Shown here: in pieces, positions 1 through 8,485 of the stretch | Position numbering within the stretch: the first letter of the stretch is position 1 | Layout: each line of letters opens with the position of its first letter | Origin: Edaphobacter sp. 12200R-103 | Lineage (GTDB): Bacteria; Acidobacteriota; Terriglobia; Terriglobales; Acidobacteriaceae | Direction: 5' to 3' | NCBI RefSeq assembly: GCF_010093025.1 | Contig: NZ_CP048114.1 | Span: forward strand, 1,240,001-1,304,000 | Length of the DNA: 64,000 nucleotides | Made by a program: the position numbers and the translations under genes | The notes under the pieces: generated by a model | What the model saw: only the letters and a program-made list of their open reading frames with translations | The model's database searches: none | What the model was told of the DNA's origin: nothing

Positions 1-292
1 AAAGCAGCAGCAGAACCGTTTCGAGCCTGAGAGAAGATAACCGCACGAGCAATGCCACGAATGGCGCGAAGATGGAAAAACGAAGATGCCCCAGAACGAA
101 CCCTGACTCATGAGGGTACATAGTGGGCCACAGCACTCGTTTGACGCCGGCCAGGTACAGGCCACCGTCTTCAGCATAGGGGTGATAACCCTGCACAAGG
201 AAGGAAAAGATCGTCAGAAGACTAACCAGCGCAATTGGTTTCCAGCGTTGCGCCAAGGCCCCAGTGCATAGCTGCGCTTTCGCGCCGGGCAT
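1..292 (-). CDS. Integral membrane protein, N-terminal part only (cut by window edge)
   Basis: Reading the minus strand from the ATG at 292 gives about 97 open codons that run off the window. After a short basic leader there is a hydrophobic segment (around residues 19-33), then a polar stretch with Tyr-Ala-Glu-Asp-Gly-Gly-Leu-Tyr, then two more hydrophobic stretches. The layout resembles multi-span acidobacterial membrane proteins, some annotated as glycosyltransferase-like, but no family can be named from this fragment. An in-frame TTG at 322 has an AGGAG about 10 bases upstream and is an alternative start. The gene is divergent from the flippase-like gene at 527, so the bases between carry both promoters. 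Confidence 0.6.
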   Translation of the reverse strand, partial: MPGAKAQLCTGALAQRWKPIALVSLLTIFSFLVQGYHPYAEDGGLYLAGVKRVLWPTMYPHESGFVLGHLRFSIFAPFVALLVRLSSLRLETVLLLL

Positions 293-526
293 CTTTAAGA
301 GCGAGACGGTCGAGGTTGCCAATATCCAGGTACTCCTAAGGGTTAATCTTTCCCGTCTGTTCCGGACTGCCAAAGTATCTGTTTCGCGGACCGCCTACGC
401 AAGCACACCGTATTCTAAGACGTATTCTTTCTGCTTCTGGTCTACCGGGAAACCTGTGAATCGTGACGTTACAATGATGAAAGATCAGATTGATATTGTT
501 TTACTGTTTTTGGTAGGTCCTTCTCT

Positions 527-1543
527 TTGCAGACTTCAACGCCTCAGACGCGCTCCCGCAACCTTGTGAAGACCATCCCCGGCCTTCTCGTAAGCGCCTT
601 TTTCCTGTGGTACACGTTTCGCGGAATCCATCCTTCCGAATTCCGCTCTCTTAGTTTTGTCCATCCCGTCTGGATCGCAGGGGTACTCGGTTTCACCCTG
701 GTTGGCTACACGCTTCGTTGCGTCCGCTGGGCGCGAATGCTGCAGTCGGCAAATGCCCGGTTTGGGACATGCGCCCGCGTCCTGATGACGTCTCTGGCTG
801 CGAATAACATCATGCCGCTTCGAATCGGCGATATCATGCGCATCTTCACCTATGCTCCTGATCTCGGCGTTGCTCCCTCTGCTATCTTCAGCACAGTTAT
901 TCTGGAAAAGTTGCTCGATGTCTTTGTGGTTGGCCTGATCTTTGTGCAGACGGCAGGTCGGGACCTGCCGACCAATATCCGCCGGGGAGCCGATGCAGCG
1001 CTCCTGATCTCCACGGTAGGTCTTCTCGTTCTGATGTTTGGAGCGGGGCAACTCGAGGCGCCGATGCGAAAGATCTTCGCTTCGCTTCCACAGAATAAGC
1101 TGATTGCCAAAATGGAGCATTGGCTCCTGTTGGCCATCAGCACACTTCGTCAGATGGGCATCCGTGGCAACATCGTGCTGTTGCTGTACAGCGCGGTTAT
1201 CTGGTTCTGTGAAGGCATGATCTTTGTCTCTGCCATTCATCTCGTGGGTATCCAAACCGATCTACTGGGACCGTGGGAGGCAGTTTCGTTCGCGAATCTC
1301 TCCTACATGCTGCCAAGTTCTCCAGGAGCGATTGGCCCGTTCGAATGGGCCGTAAAACTGGCCCTTGCAAGCCATGGCACCTCGAGGGCAATTGCCGCTG
1401 TCTTCGGACTGGCAATCCATGCATGGATGCTGATCTCGGTCACAGGTGCAGGCGGACTCATCTTTCTCGTCCACCGCTTCCGGAGCCATAATCACATACC
1501 TCTGCTAGAGGAGATCGAGACGCTTCCTACTGAATTGCCCTAG
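527..1543 (+). CDS. Flippase-like membrane protein, lysylphosphatidylglycerol synthase TM-region family
   Basis: A 338-residue polytopic protein with about eight hydrophobic segments and almost no soluble domain. The sequence around residues 60-130 (a Leu-Arg-Cys-Val-Arg-Trp segment, then Asn-Asn-Ile-Met-Pro-Leu-Arg-Ile-Gly-Asp, then Glu-Lys-Leu-Leu-Asp) is the hallmark of the UPF0104/AglD2-like family, whose members are homologous to the transmembrane half of MprF. Many are thought to move lipid-linked substrates across the inner membrane; the substrate here is unknown. There is no C-terminal aminoacyltransferase domain, so it is not a full MprF. The start is TTG at 527 with a weak AGG upstream; GTG at 566 is possible. 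Family assignment is fairly firm, function is not. Confidence 0.8.
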   Translation: MQTSTPQTRSRNLVKTIPGLLVSAFFLWYTFRGIHPSEFRSLSFVHPVWIAGVLGFTLVGYTLRCVRWARMLQSANARFGTCARVLMTSLAANNIMPLRIGDIMRIFTYAPDLGVAPSAIFSTVILEKLLDVFVVGLIFVQTAGRDLPTNIRRGADAALLISTVGLLVLMFGAGQLEAPMRKIFASLPQNKLIAKMEHWLLLAISTLRQMGIRGNIVLLLYSAVIWFCEGMIFVSAIHLVGIQTDLLGPWEAVSFANLSYMLPSSPGAIGPFEWAVKLALASHGTSRAIAAVFGLAIHAWMLISVTGAGGLIFLVHRFRSHNHIPLLEEIETLPTELP

Positions 1544-1666
1544 ATCTTGGGCCTGCCTTCCATATTTCTACGCATTCAGAATCCCAGGTAAGCAAATCTC
1601 CAGTCGCTGACTGGATGTGAGCCTCATATCCAACCAATCTTGGCGCCGCCATGCCTGGCTTCCGAA

Positions 1667-2932
1667 TTACATGGAAGGACTGGCGGCAGGCACAATACCG
1701 ACTAACAGAGCGGCTTCAGGCGATTCCACCGTCCGCTTAAGCTGACCGCAGGCGGCGTAGATATCGCGGCCTCTCGGGCGCCGGATATAAGCTGGCATAC
1801 CACTCTCGATCAGCATCTTCTGAAATACCGCTACATCTTCTGGCTGAGGTTGCGTGTACGCAATTCCCGGCCCGGGGTTCCAGACAATCAGGTTGACCTT
1901 GGCCCGAAGCCCCTTCAAAAGCTCCAGCACCTCGCGTGCGTGCTCCGGCTGGTCGTTGACACCTCCCAGCAGCACATACTCGAAGGTCACCCACTCCCGC
2001 TTGCTGAGAGGAATGGTCTTGACCGCCTCCAGAAGCTCGGCAATCTTCCACTTGCGCGTAATTGGCATGACTTCTTCACGAACCCGATCGTTTGAGGCAT
2101 TCAGGCTAAGCGCCAGCTTGGGCCGGATAGGCTCCTGGGCAAATCTCCGAATTGCTGGCTCGATTCCACTGGTGGAGACGGTCATGCGCGACTCCGGAAT
2201 CCCAATATGCTTCGACAGAATCGTGACGCTGCGGATGAAAGACTCATAGTTAAGGAACGGCTCTCCCATTCCCATAAAGACCAGGTTGATCCTGTCTTTT
2301 CCGATCTTGATGCCGTGCCGATTCAGAACCGCTACCACCTGGCCAGCGATCTCCCCTGCCGTGAGGTTGCGCTTGATACCAAGCTTGGCCGTCAGGCAGA
2401 ACTGGCAGTTGACGGCACAGCCAACCTGGCTGGAGATGCAGATCGTCGCGCGCCGGTAACCGCTCCAGGCAAGCGCTCCCATGTTTCTCGTGTCCCGCTT
2501 ACGCCCCGGCTCGGGAGAGAATTCGGAGACGTTCCCCTCCAGGCCTTCGATCTCCTCTTCCTCCAGGGAAGCTTCGCTTCCATCCCCACGTTCGCCGCCA
2601 TCTCCGTCGGGCATCCAGACGGTCTCAACCGTCTCCCCGTCAGAGAGACGCATCAGATAGCGCTCCGTGCCATCGACAGACCGAGCGGCCTGCACGATCT
2701 CGGGCAAGCCGACGCGATATCCTGCCTCCTTGAGTTGCCCGCGAAGTGCTGTCGGGAAGACGGTTACCTGGTCCAGGTCCGTAACTCTCTGCGAATAAAG
2801 GGCATTCGCCAGCTGAGCAGCCCTGTAGGGCTTCTGCCCCATGCCTTCCATCAATATCTTTAGCTCGTCGGGAAGGGCTCCAAAGAGCGCTTCCGAGGCT
2901 TTCGAATCAACATCCTTTATTATGTTAGACAT
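1667..2932 (-). CDS. rlmN: 23S rRNA (adenine-2503-C2)-methyltransferase RlmN with an acidic insertion
   Basis: Radical-SAM enzyme that methylates C2 of A2503 in 23S rRNA (and A37 in some tRNAs). The CxxxCxxC iron-sulfur motif lies at about residues 172-179, and the C-terminal methyl-carrying cysteine is in the Gly-Arg-Asp-Ile-Tyr-Ala-Ala-Cys-Gly-Gln segment near the end. Between the small N-terminal domain and the radical-SAM barrel sits an extra stretch of about 45 residues (about 110-160), rich in Glu, Asp and Gly, which makes the protein about 421 residues against the usual 350-390. The ATG at 2932 is taken as start; TTG at 2941 is an in-frame alternative three codons upstream. It is divergent from the M16 peptidase gene. 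Confidence 0.95.
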   Translation of the reverse strand: MSNIIKDVDSKASEALFGALPDELKILMEGMGQKPYRAAQLANALYSQRVTDLDQVTVFPTALRGQLKEAGYRVGLPEIVQAARSVDGTERYLMRLSDGETVETVWMPDGDGGERGDGSEASLEEEEIEGLEGNVSEFSPEPGRKRDTRNMGALAWSGYRRATICISSQVGCAVNCQFCLTAKLGIKRNLTAGEIAGQVVAVLNRHGIKIGKDRINLVFMGMGEPFLNYESFIRSVTILSKHIGIPESRMTVSTSGIEPAIRRFAQEPIRPKLALSLNASNDRVREEVMPITRKWKIAELLEAVKTIPLSKREWVTFEYVLLGGVNDQPEHAREVLELLKGLRAKVNLIVWNPGPGIAYTQPQPEDVAVFQKMLIESGMPAYIRRPRGRDIYAACGQLKRTVESPEAALLVGIVPAASPSM

Positions 2933-3008
2933 AAACACCAAAACCTGAACTATTCCCTTGCCTTTCTACAGTTTACGCCCATTTCAGTGTCTGTGAAACA
3001 ATAGGGAT

Positions 3009-4328
3009 ATGGCAGCGTCGACTCTGATTGAAGATATCCGCCTTACCCGTCGTGTACCCAGAAGCATCCGCAAGACCGTTCTTCCTAATGGCCTGATCGT
3101 GCTGACGGAGAGCATGCCTCATCTCCGCAGTATCTCGATGGGCGCATGGATCGCCTCGGGTTCGCGCGACGAGGCTTCCGAGATCAACGGTCTCTCGCAC
3201 TTTCTGGAGCACATGGTCTTCAAGGGGACGACTACGCGTTCAGCGCGCCAGATTGCCCGCGAGGTCGACACCATCGGCGGAAATCTGGATGCATTTACCG
3301 GGAAAGAGACCATCTGTTTCAACATCAAGGTCCTCGACGAGCACACCTCGCAGGCCCTCGACGTTCTTTCCGACCTGGTGCTCCACCCCACCTTCACCCC
3401 CGAGGATCTGGACCGAGAAAAGGGCGTCATCCTCGAGGAGATCAAGATCGACGAGGACAACCCCGACTACCTGGTGAACGAACTCTTTACCCAAAACTTC
3501 TGGAGGGGCGACGCGCTGGGAAGGCCGATCCTCGGGACCAGGAAGACCGTATCGAGCTTCGATCAAGCCACTCTCTTTAACTTCTATCGTGATCGCTTTG
3601 CACCGCGGAACATCATCTTTTCGGCTGCGGGCAACCTGGAGCACGAGAGCTTTGTTGCAGAGGTGGCACGGCGCTTTGGAGAACTGGCCCCCGGTTCGAG
3701 CCAGCCTATTCCCCGGCGGGAGGCTCCTGTTTCGACCCCGCACATTACGCTCAAGCGCAAGAAGGCACTCGAACAGGTCCAGCTCTGCCTGGGAGTTCCC
3801 GCTCCCGCCATCAGCCACCCTGACCGGTACGGTATCTATCTGCTGAACAGCATTCTGGGCGGAGGTATGAGCTCCCGACTCTTCCAGACCATTCGCGAGG
3901 ATCAGGGACTGGCTTACTCGATCTTCTCGGAGATCTCTCCCTTCCGCGACACAGGATCGCTCTGCATCTATGCCGGCGTTGCAGTAGACAATACACGGCA
4001 GACGATGGAGCTTACCATGCGCGAGCTGCGGCGTCTGAAGCAAGAGGCTGTCAGTGCCGGTGAGCTAGGCCGCGCCAAGGACCAGCTGAAGAGCAATATG
4101 GTAATGGGCCTGGAAAGCGGCTCCAGCAGGATGGCCAATCTCGCCAGGCAGCAGATGTACTTCGGCCGCTTCTTTGGTGTTGAGGAGATCACCTCGGAGA
4201 TCGAAGCTGTAACTCCGGAAGATATTCAACGGCTGGCGCGCGACCTTTTCCGGCCTGAAGCCATGGCCGTCGCCCTGCTGGGAAATCTTGGCGAGATGAA
4301 GGTTGACCGCTCGGACATCGATTGCTGA
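3009..4328 (+). CDS. M16 family zinc metallopeptidase (processing-peptidase-like)
   Basis: A 439-residue member of the pitrilysin/insulinase family. The inverted zinc motif His-Phe-Leu-Glu-His is at residues 64-68, with the third ligand Glu expected in the Leu-Glu-Glu-Ile segment about 75 residues later, so the N-terminal half should be catalytic. The C-terminal half has the Arg/Tyr-containing segment (Gly-Leu-Ala-Tyr-Ser) typical of single-domain M16B proteins that act as dimers. No signal peptide is evident, so it is probably cytoplasmic. The gene begins a tight run with the prepilin and LolA-like genes; a direct link to pilin or lipoprotein turnover is only suggested by position. Confidence 0.92.
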   Translation: MAASTLIEDIRLTRRVPRSIRKTVLPNGLIVLTESMPHLRSISMGAWIASGSRDEASEINGLSHFLEHMVFKGTTTRSARQIAREVDTIGGNLDAFTGKETICFNIKVLDEHTSQALDVLSDLVLHPTFTPEDLDREKGVILEEIKIDEDNPDYLVNELFTQNFWRGDALGRPILGTRKTVSSFDQATLFNFYRDRFAPRNIIFSAAGNLEHESFVAEVARRFGELAPGSSQPIPRREAPVSTPHITLKRKKALEQVQLCLGVPAPAISHPDRYGIYLLNSILGGGMSSRLFQTIREDQGLAYSIFSEISPFRDTGSLCIYAGVAVDNTRQTMELTMRELRRLKQEAVSAGELGRAKDQLKSNMVMGLESGSSRMANLARQQMYFGRFFGVEEITSEIEAVTPEDIQRLARDLFRPEAMAVALLGNLGEMKVDRSDIDC

Positions 4329-4371
4329 TAAAGTTTTGATGGATCGCACTACGCAAAAGACGAGGAAGACG

Positions 4372-4914
4372 ATGAAGGCAGGCCGTCAGGGGTTGAACGA
4401 CCAAGATCAACACAGCAGCAGGGCAGATAGATTTGAAGAGGGGTTCACCCTTATTGAGCTTTTGATCGTCATGTCGGTCATGCTGATCCTGATGACTCTT
4501 GCCGTCCCGCAGATGCTGAAGCTGACAAAGCAGGCGCACGAAACCTCGGCGATTCAATCGGTCCGCACTATCGTCCAAGCTGAGCTACAGTACAACTCCA
4601 TGTACCCGGGCAACGGATTTGCCTGCTCGCTCTCCCAGCTGGGCGGCGATCCCAAGTCCGGCGCTCCGTCCGCGCAGGCGGCTCAGTTGATCGACGTCGG
4701 CCTTGCCACTGGCAACAAGGCCGGATACACCTTCGCTATTACCAACTGCAATAAGGTAACGGTGAATAATCAGGATATGTACACCTCTTATGAGGTGACC
4801 GCGGTACCAACATCCGTCGGAAAGTCAGGCGATCGTGGATTCTGTTCCGACGAGAACAATCGCATCACCTTCGATCCAGCAGGCGGCACAAACTGCACGC
4901 AGCCAATCCAGTAA
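4372..4914 (+). CDS. Type IV pilin-like / pseudopilin protein
   Basis: The N-terminal third carries a textbook class III signal: a hydrophilic leader ending in Gly, then Phe-Thr-Leu-Ile-Glu-Leu-Leu, with Glu at mature position +5, followed by a hydrophobic helix. Prepilin peptidase should cut after the Gly and methylate the Phe. The globular part contains four Cys, including a pair near the C terminus as in many pilins. Start chosen at ATG 4372 because GAGG lies 6 bases upstream; ATG 4339 and TTG 4303 upstream lack a good ribosome-binding site and the latter overlaps the peptidase gene. The stop overlaps the next start as TAATG, indicating translational coupling. Major pilin versus GspG-like pseudopilin cannot be settled. 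Confidence 0.85.
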   Translation: MKAGRQGLNDQDQHSSRADRFEEGFTLIELLIVMSVMLILMTLAVPQMLKLTKQAHETSAIQSVRTIVQAELQYNSMYPGNGFACSLSQLGGDPKSGAPSAQAAQLIDVGLATGNKAGYTFAITNCNKVTVNNQDMYTSYEVTAVPTSVGKSGDRGFCSDENNRITFDPAGGTNCTQPIQ

Positions 4915-5555
4915 TGCGTAAGCGGATTCTCCTACTGCTTCTCGTCGCATTCTGCGCGCCGCTCTGTGCCCGTGCGCAGGACGCAGATGTTTTGCTGCGC
5001 CGCATCGACGACCATTACAACCGGCTCAAATCGCTTCGAGCCCGATACACCGAGCACTATGCCGGAATGGGCATCGACCGGACCGAGTCCGGAACGCTTC
5101 TGCTGAAAAAGCCCGGACGCATGCGCTGGAGCTACGACGAGCCGGAAGGAAAGCTGTTTGTCCTCGATGGCAAGTTCGCCTGGTTTTACTCTCCTGGCGA
5201 CGCTCAGGCGCAGCGCACCCCGGCAAGCAAGCTCGACGACCTCCGCAGTCCACTGCGCTTTCTTCTGGGGCATACCCAGCTCAAAAAGGAGCTGGTCAAC
5301 GTCAGCGTCACCGAAGACAGCCACGGCATCCATGTCGCCGGCGTTCCACAGGGAATGGAACAGCGTATCCGGCGACTGACGCTCGACGTCACCGCCTCCG
5401 GGCAGATTCAGCATATGAAGCTCGAAGAACTGGATGGCGCGATCACTGAGTTTAGTTTCACTCAGGTGCAGGAGAACGTGCCCACACGAGAGGCGGATTT
5501 TGTCTTCTCACCTCCTGCGGGAGTGTCGGTCGTCGATGCGCTCCCTCCTGTATAA
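4914..5555 (+). CDS. Outer membrane lipoprotein carrier LolA-like protein
   Basis: A 213-residue exported protein: a basic N terminus, a Leu-rich core and an Ala-Arg-Ala-Gln cleavage region near residue 22. The rest matches the LolA-like fold: an early Tyr-x-x-Leu-Lys-Ser-Leu-Arg-Ala-Arg-Tyr-Thr segment, then a lipid-pocket strand (Lys-Pro-Gly-Arg-Met-Arg-Trp-Ser-Tyr) and a Phe-Val-x-Asp-Gly turn. LolA ferries lipoproteins across the periplasm from LolCDE to the outer membrane. Acidobacteria often have several LolA-like paralogs, so being the housekeeping LolA is not certain. The start overlaps the pilin stop by two bases, so the two are co-translated. Confidence 0.82.
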   Translation: MRKRILLLLLVAFCAPLCARAQDADVLLRRIDDHYNRLKSLRARYTEHYAGMGIDRTESGTLLLKKPGRMRWSYDEPEGKLFVLDGKFAWFYSPGDAQAQRTPASKLDDLRSPLRFLLGHTQLKKELVNVSVTEDSHGIHVAGVPQGMEQRIRRLTLDVTASGQIQHMKLEELDGAITEFSFTQVQENVPTREADFVFSPPAGVSVVDALPPV

Positions 5556-5612
5556 GGGCAGCGAGCCCTTTTATCTTCCCTTCACTGAAGACCCGCAGCA
5601 TCTCCCTATATG

Positions 5613-5634
5613 CCTTTTCCAGAAACGGAAAGGG
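5613..5634 (+). terminator. Possible terminator after the LolA-like gene
   Basis: An 8-bp stem with one G-T pair (CCTTTTCC / GGAAAGGG) around a 6-base loop, followed by TAAACTTTTAG. It lies about 58 bases after the LolA-like stop. The T-run is poor, so this is only a moderate candidate. Confidence 0.4.
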
Positions 5635-5705
5635 GTAAACTTTTAGAAAGCACATTGAAGAAGGGATTGCACGCGGCCGCGGGCTGCGCCATGACGTACA
5701 GATAA

Positions 5706-6431
5706 ATGCCTACCTCGACCATTCCTGTTTTTTCCACGGAAGAGTTTTTCTCCGCTGTTTATTCCCTGGATCCCCAAATTGCGGTCTTTGACTGCGACGG
5801 CACCCTCTGGTCCGGAGACGCCGGATCTTCGTTTATGAAGTGGTCCATCGAGACCGGACTGGTTTCGCGGGAAGCCGCCGACTGGATCGACGCCCGCTAT
5901 CGCGCCTATCACCGCAACGAAGTGTCAGAGATTGCCATCTGCGGGGAGATGGTTCAGCTCTACCAGGGGCTCCGCGAGGACGAGCTGCGGCGTGCCGCGC
6001 ACGATTTTTTTTCCAGCCAGATTGAAAAGAATATCTTTCCCGAGATGCTGAAGCTGATCGAGGAGTTGCGCTCGCGCGGCGCCGATATCTGGGCAGTGAG
6101 CTCCACCAACGACTGGGTGATCGAAGAAGGCGTCCAGCGATTTGGCATACCTGCTAACCGTGTTCTCTCGGCGCGAGTCGAGATAAGGAACGGGATCGTC
6201 TCAGATCGACTTCTGGATGTACCCACCGACGAGGGCAAAGTGGCTTCCCTGGAACGAGTAGGGATCACTGCCCCGGATGCGGTCTTTGGGAATTCCATCC
6301 ATGATGCGGCCATGCTGGGAATCGCGCGCCGCGCATTCCCGGTTAATCCCACTGCTGGTCTTATGGAGCAGAGCCACCGGACAGGATGGCATGTTTACTA
6401 CCCCGCCTCCGTTGCATCAACTCAGGCATAA
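5706..6431 (+). CDS. HAD-IB family phosphatase (phosphoserine-phosphatase-like)
   Basis: A 241-residue HAD hydrolase. Motif I is Phe-Asp-Cys-Asp-Gly-Thr-Leu-Trp (about residues 28-35) with nucleophile Asp and acid Asp; motif II is the Ser-Ser in Ala-Val-Ser-Ser-Thr-Asn; motif III/IV is Gly-Asn-Ser-x-x-Asp near residue 197. The helical cap between motifs I and II fits subfamily IB, like SerB and related phosphatases of small phosphorylated metabolites. Substrate cannot be predicted. It stands alone, followed 49 bases later by the Nudix gene on the same strand. Confidence 0.85.
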   Translation: MPTSTIPVFSTEEFFSAVYSLDPQIAVFDCDGTLWSGDAGSSFMKWSIETGLVSREAADWIDARYRAYHRNEVSEIAICGEMVQLYQGLREDELRRAAHDFFSSQIEKNIFPEMLKLIEELRSRGADIWAVSSTNDWVIEEGVQRFGIPANRVLSARVEIRNGIVSDRLLDVPTDEGKVASLERVGITAPDAVFGNSIHDAAMLGIARRAFPVNPTAGLMEQSHRTGWHVYYPASVASTQA

Positions 6432-6480
6432 TTTGCAAGGCATCCACCCACGTCTTAGCGTCTAATACAGTTGGAGACAG

Positions 6481-6945
6481 GTGAAAGAGCCTATTCGCAA
6501 ACTGAGGGACCAGCAAAACGCTGCTGCTGCGACGAAGCCTGTCAGGCTGGTGGTGGCTGCGCTGATTGTCCGTGAAGCCGAACCGGGCCTGGAAGTGCTC
6601 GTCTGTCAACGCAAGCCCGACCAGCCGATGAGCCTCAAGTGGGAGTTTCCCGGAGGCAAGATCGAGATGGGTGAGACGGCCGAGGCCGCGCTGGCCCGTG
6701 AACTGGACGAAGAGCTGGGAATCAAGGCGACCATCGGGAGGCGCGTCGCCCGCGTTCGCCATAAATACCGCAATGGTGGAACCATCGACCTTCAATTCTT
6801 CCTCGTCCGGGAGTTTGCCGGGCCCATTGAGAACCGTATCTTCAACGATATGCGCTGGTCTGCGCTGGAACGATTGCCGGAGTTCGACTTTCTGGCCGCC
6901 GATCTTGGCCTGATCCGCGACCTTTCTGAGGGAAAGCTGATCTAG
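6481..6945 (+). CDS. Nudix hydrolase, MutT-like
   Basis: A 154-residue protein with a complete Nudix box: Gly-Gly-Lys at about residue 58, Glu-x(5)-x-Arg-Glu-Leu-x-Glu-Glu-Leu-Gly-Ile ending near residue 81. The box binds Mg2+ and the diphosphate of the substrate. Length and overall pattern resemble MutT-type 8-oxo-dGTP diphosphatases (nucleotide pool sanitation), but the specificity is not fixed by the motif. The start is GTG at 6481 with GGAG 6 bases upstream, a clear choice. Confidence 0.88.
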   Translation: MKEPIRKLRDQQNAAAATKPVRLVVAALIVREAEPGLEVLVCQRKPDQPMSLKWEFPGGKIEMGETAEAALARELDEELGIKATIGRRVARVRHKYRNGGTIDLQFFLVREFAGPIENRIFNDMRWSALERLPEFDFLAADLGLIRDLSEGKLI

Positions 6946-6965
6946 CTGAGTAGCAACTCTTTGGG

Positions 6966-7072
6966 ATCGTCATTCTGAGTAACGCGTAGAATCCCTGTAT
7001 CTTGCCCGGAATACCAGAGACGCTTCAGGCAGAAATACGGAGATTCTTCACTGCGTTCAGAATGACGGATCG
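6966..7072. repeat. Imperfect inverted intergenic repeat, CATTCTGAG family
   Basis: Two arms of about 28 bases face each other between the Nudix and Nramp genes: the left begins CGTCATTCTGAG and ends AGAATCCC, the right begins GGAGATTCTTC and ends CAGAATGACG. The same core recurs at 52138-52180 and 54984-55020. Such sequences are abundant in intergenic spaces of acidobacteria and other soil bacteria, and may fold in the transcript. Here it lies between convergent genes and could also stop transcription. Confidence 0.7.
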
Positions 7073-7099
7073 AAGGATTGAAGCCCGGGGAAAACGACT

Positions 7100-8356
7100 C
7101 TAGTGCGCACCGTGCAGACCATTCCACATCAGCACAACTGACAGACAGATAACGATGACAGTAGTCAGCCACGCTACCAGGTTGAACCACCGCGAGTTGG
7201 TGTAGGTGCCCATTAGTTCAGGCCGGTTCACCAGACGAAGCATGAAGATCAGCACCACCGGCAGCAGGATGCCGTTGAGCACCTGGGAGCCGATGATGAC
7301 GTTGATTAGGGGGAAGTTAGGGATCAGCACCACCGCCGCGCCCATCGCCAGCAGAAGCGTATAGAACCAGTAGAAGAACTTCGCATCTTTGAAGCTCTTG
7401 TCCAGGCCGCTCTCGAAGCCGAGTCCCTCACAGACCGTATACGCCGTCGACAGCGGAAGAATGCACGCTGCGAACAAGGAGGCGTTGAACAGTCCCGCGG
7501 CGAACAGGATGAAGGCGTACTGGCCTGCAAGCGGCTTCATCGCATCAGCTGCGTCCGACGCCTCTGCGATGTTCCGCATACCGTGCGTGTAGAGCGTAGC
7601 CGCACAGGCCACGATGATGAACCACGCCACGACGTCCGTGAAGATCGACCCGACGATCACATCCAGCCGCGAATGCTTGTATTGCCGGACGTCAATTCCC
7701 TTCTCCACGATCGAGGACTGCAGGTAGAACTGCATCCACGGCGTAATGGTCGTGCCGATGATTCCGACGGTCATGTAAACGTAGTTTCGGTCGCTCCAGA
7801 CGCTGCGGCCCGGAACGCGGACTGTCTGCACGATCGCCTCGTGCCAGTTGGGACTGCTCAGCACACCGGCGAAGATATAAGCGATATACACCGTGCTGGC
7901 CAGCAGAAAGACCTTTTCGACGCTCTTGTAGTCTCCTTTTACGACCAGCGCCCAGACGATGAACGCACAAAGAGGCACGCTGATGTATTTGCTGACGTGG
8001 AACAGCTGCATACTGCCGGCGATGCCCGAAAACTCAGCCATCACATTGCCGAAGTTCACAATGACCAGCAGAATCATCATGAAGAAGGTGATGCGGAGAC
8101 CAAACTCCTCGCGAATCAGGTCGCTCAGTCCCTTGCCCGTCACGACGCCCATCCGGGCGCACATCTCCTGCACGACGATCAGCGCCAGGGTGATCGGAAT
8201 GATGGTCCAGAGCAGCTTATAACCGTACTGCGCACCAGCCTGCGAATAGGTAAGGATCCCGCCGGAATCGTTATCCACATTGGCGGTGATGAAGCCCGGG
8301 CCGAGAACGGCAAACAGCAACAGCAACCGGCTTCTCCATCTACGCCACAGTGTCAT
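7100..8356 (-). CDS. Nramp-family divalent cation transporter with altered binding motifs
   Basis: An 11-helix-type protein of 418 residues. The N-terminal part (Gly-Pro-Gly-Phe-Ile-Thr-Ala, later Gly-Tyr-Lys-Leu-Leu-Trp and Arg-Met-Gly-Val-Val-Thr-Gly-Lys) aligns well with Nramp/MntH transporters of Mn2+ and Fe2+. The helix-1 motif, normally Asp-Pro-Gly-Asn, reads Asp-Asn-Asp-Ser-Gly-Gly, and the helix-6 motif, normally Met-Pro-His, reads Thr-Pro-Trp. The soft Met ligand that selects transition metals is therefore missing. This puts it in the Nramp-related branch, some members of which move other cations such as Mg2+. AAGGGG precedes the ATG. It ends convergently with the Nudix gene. Confidence 0.88.
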   Translation of the reverse strand: MTLWRRWRSRLLLLFAVLGPGFITANVDNDSGGILTYSQAGAQYGYKLLWTIIPITLALIVVQEMCARMGVVTGKGLSDLIREEFGLRITFFMMILLVIVNFGNVMAEFSGIAGSMQLFHVSKYISVPLCAFIVWALVVKGDYKSVEKVFLLASTVYIAYIFAGVLSSPNWHEAIVQTVRVPGRSVWSDRNYVYMTVGIIGTTITPWMQFYLQSSIVEKGIDVRQYKHSRLDVIVGSIFTDVVAWFIIVACAATLYTHGMRNIAEASDAADAMKPLAGQYAFILFAAGLFNASLFAACILPLSTAYTVCEGLGFESGLDKSFKDAKFFYWFYTLLLAMGAAVVLIPNFPLINVIIGSQVLNGILLPVVLIFMLRLVNRPELMGTYTNSRWFNLVAWLTTVIVICLSVVLMWNGLHGAH

Positions 8357-8485
8357 CCAAGCCCCTTACTACCCATAGAGAGGACAGTATCCGGCTAGCC
8401 AATCGTGCGCCAGCCATGAAATGTACAGTTGAGCCGGGCGAGTACCCGGCCGTACTAGAGTAACCCGTTTTGTGGTGAAGCTGCT

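Noticed and set aside
264..569. 101-codon open frame near the left edge
   Set aside because: It overlaps the divergent promoter region and the start of the flippase-like gene, has no ribosome-binding site and no family resemblance.
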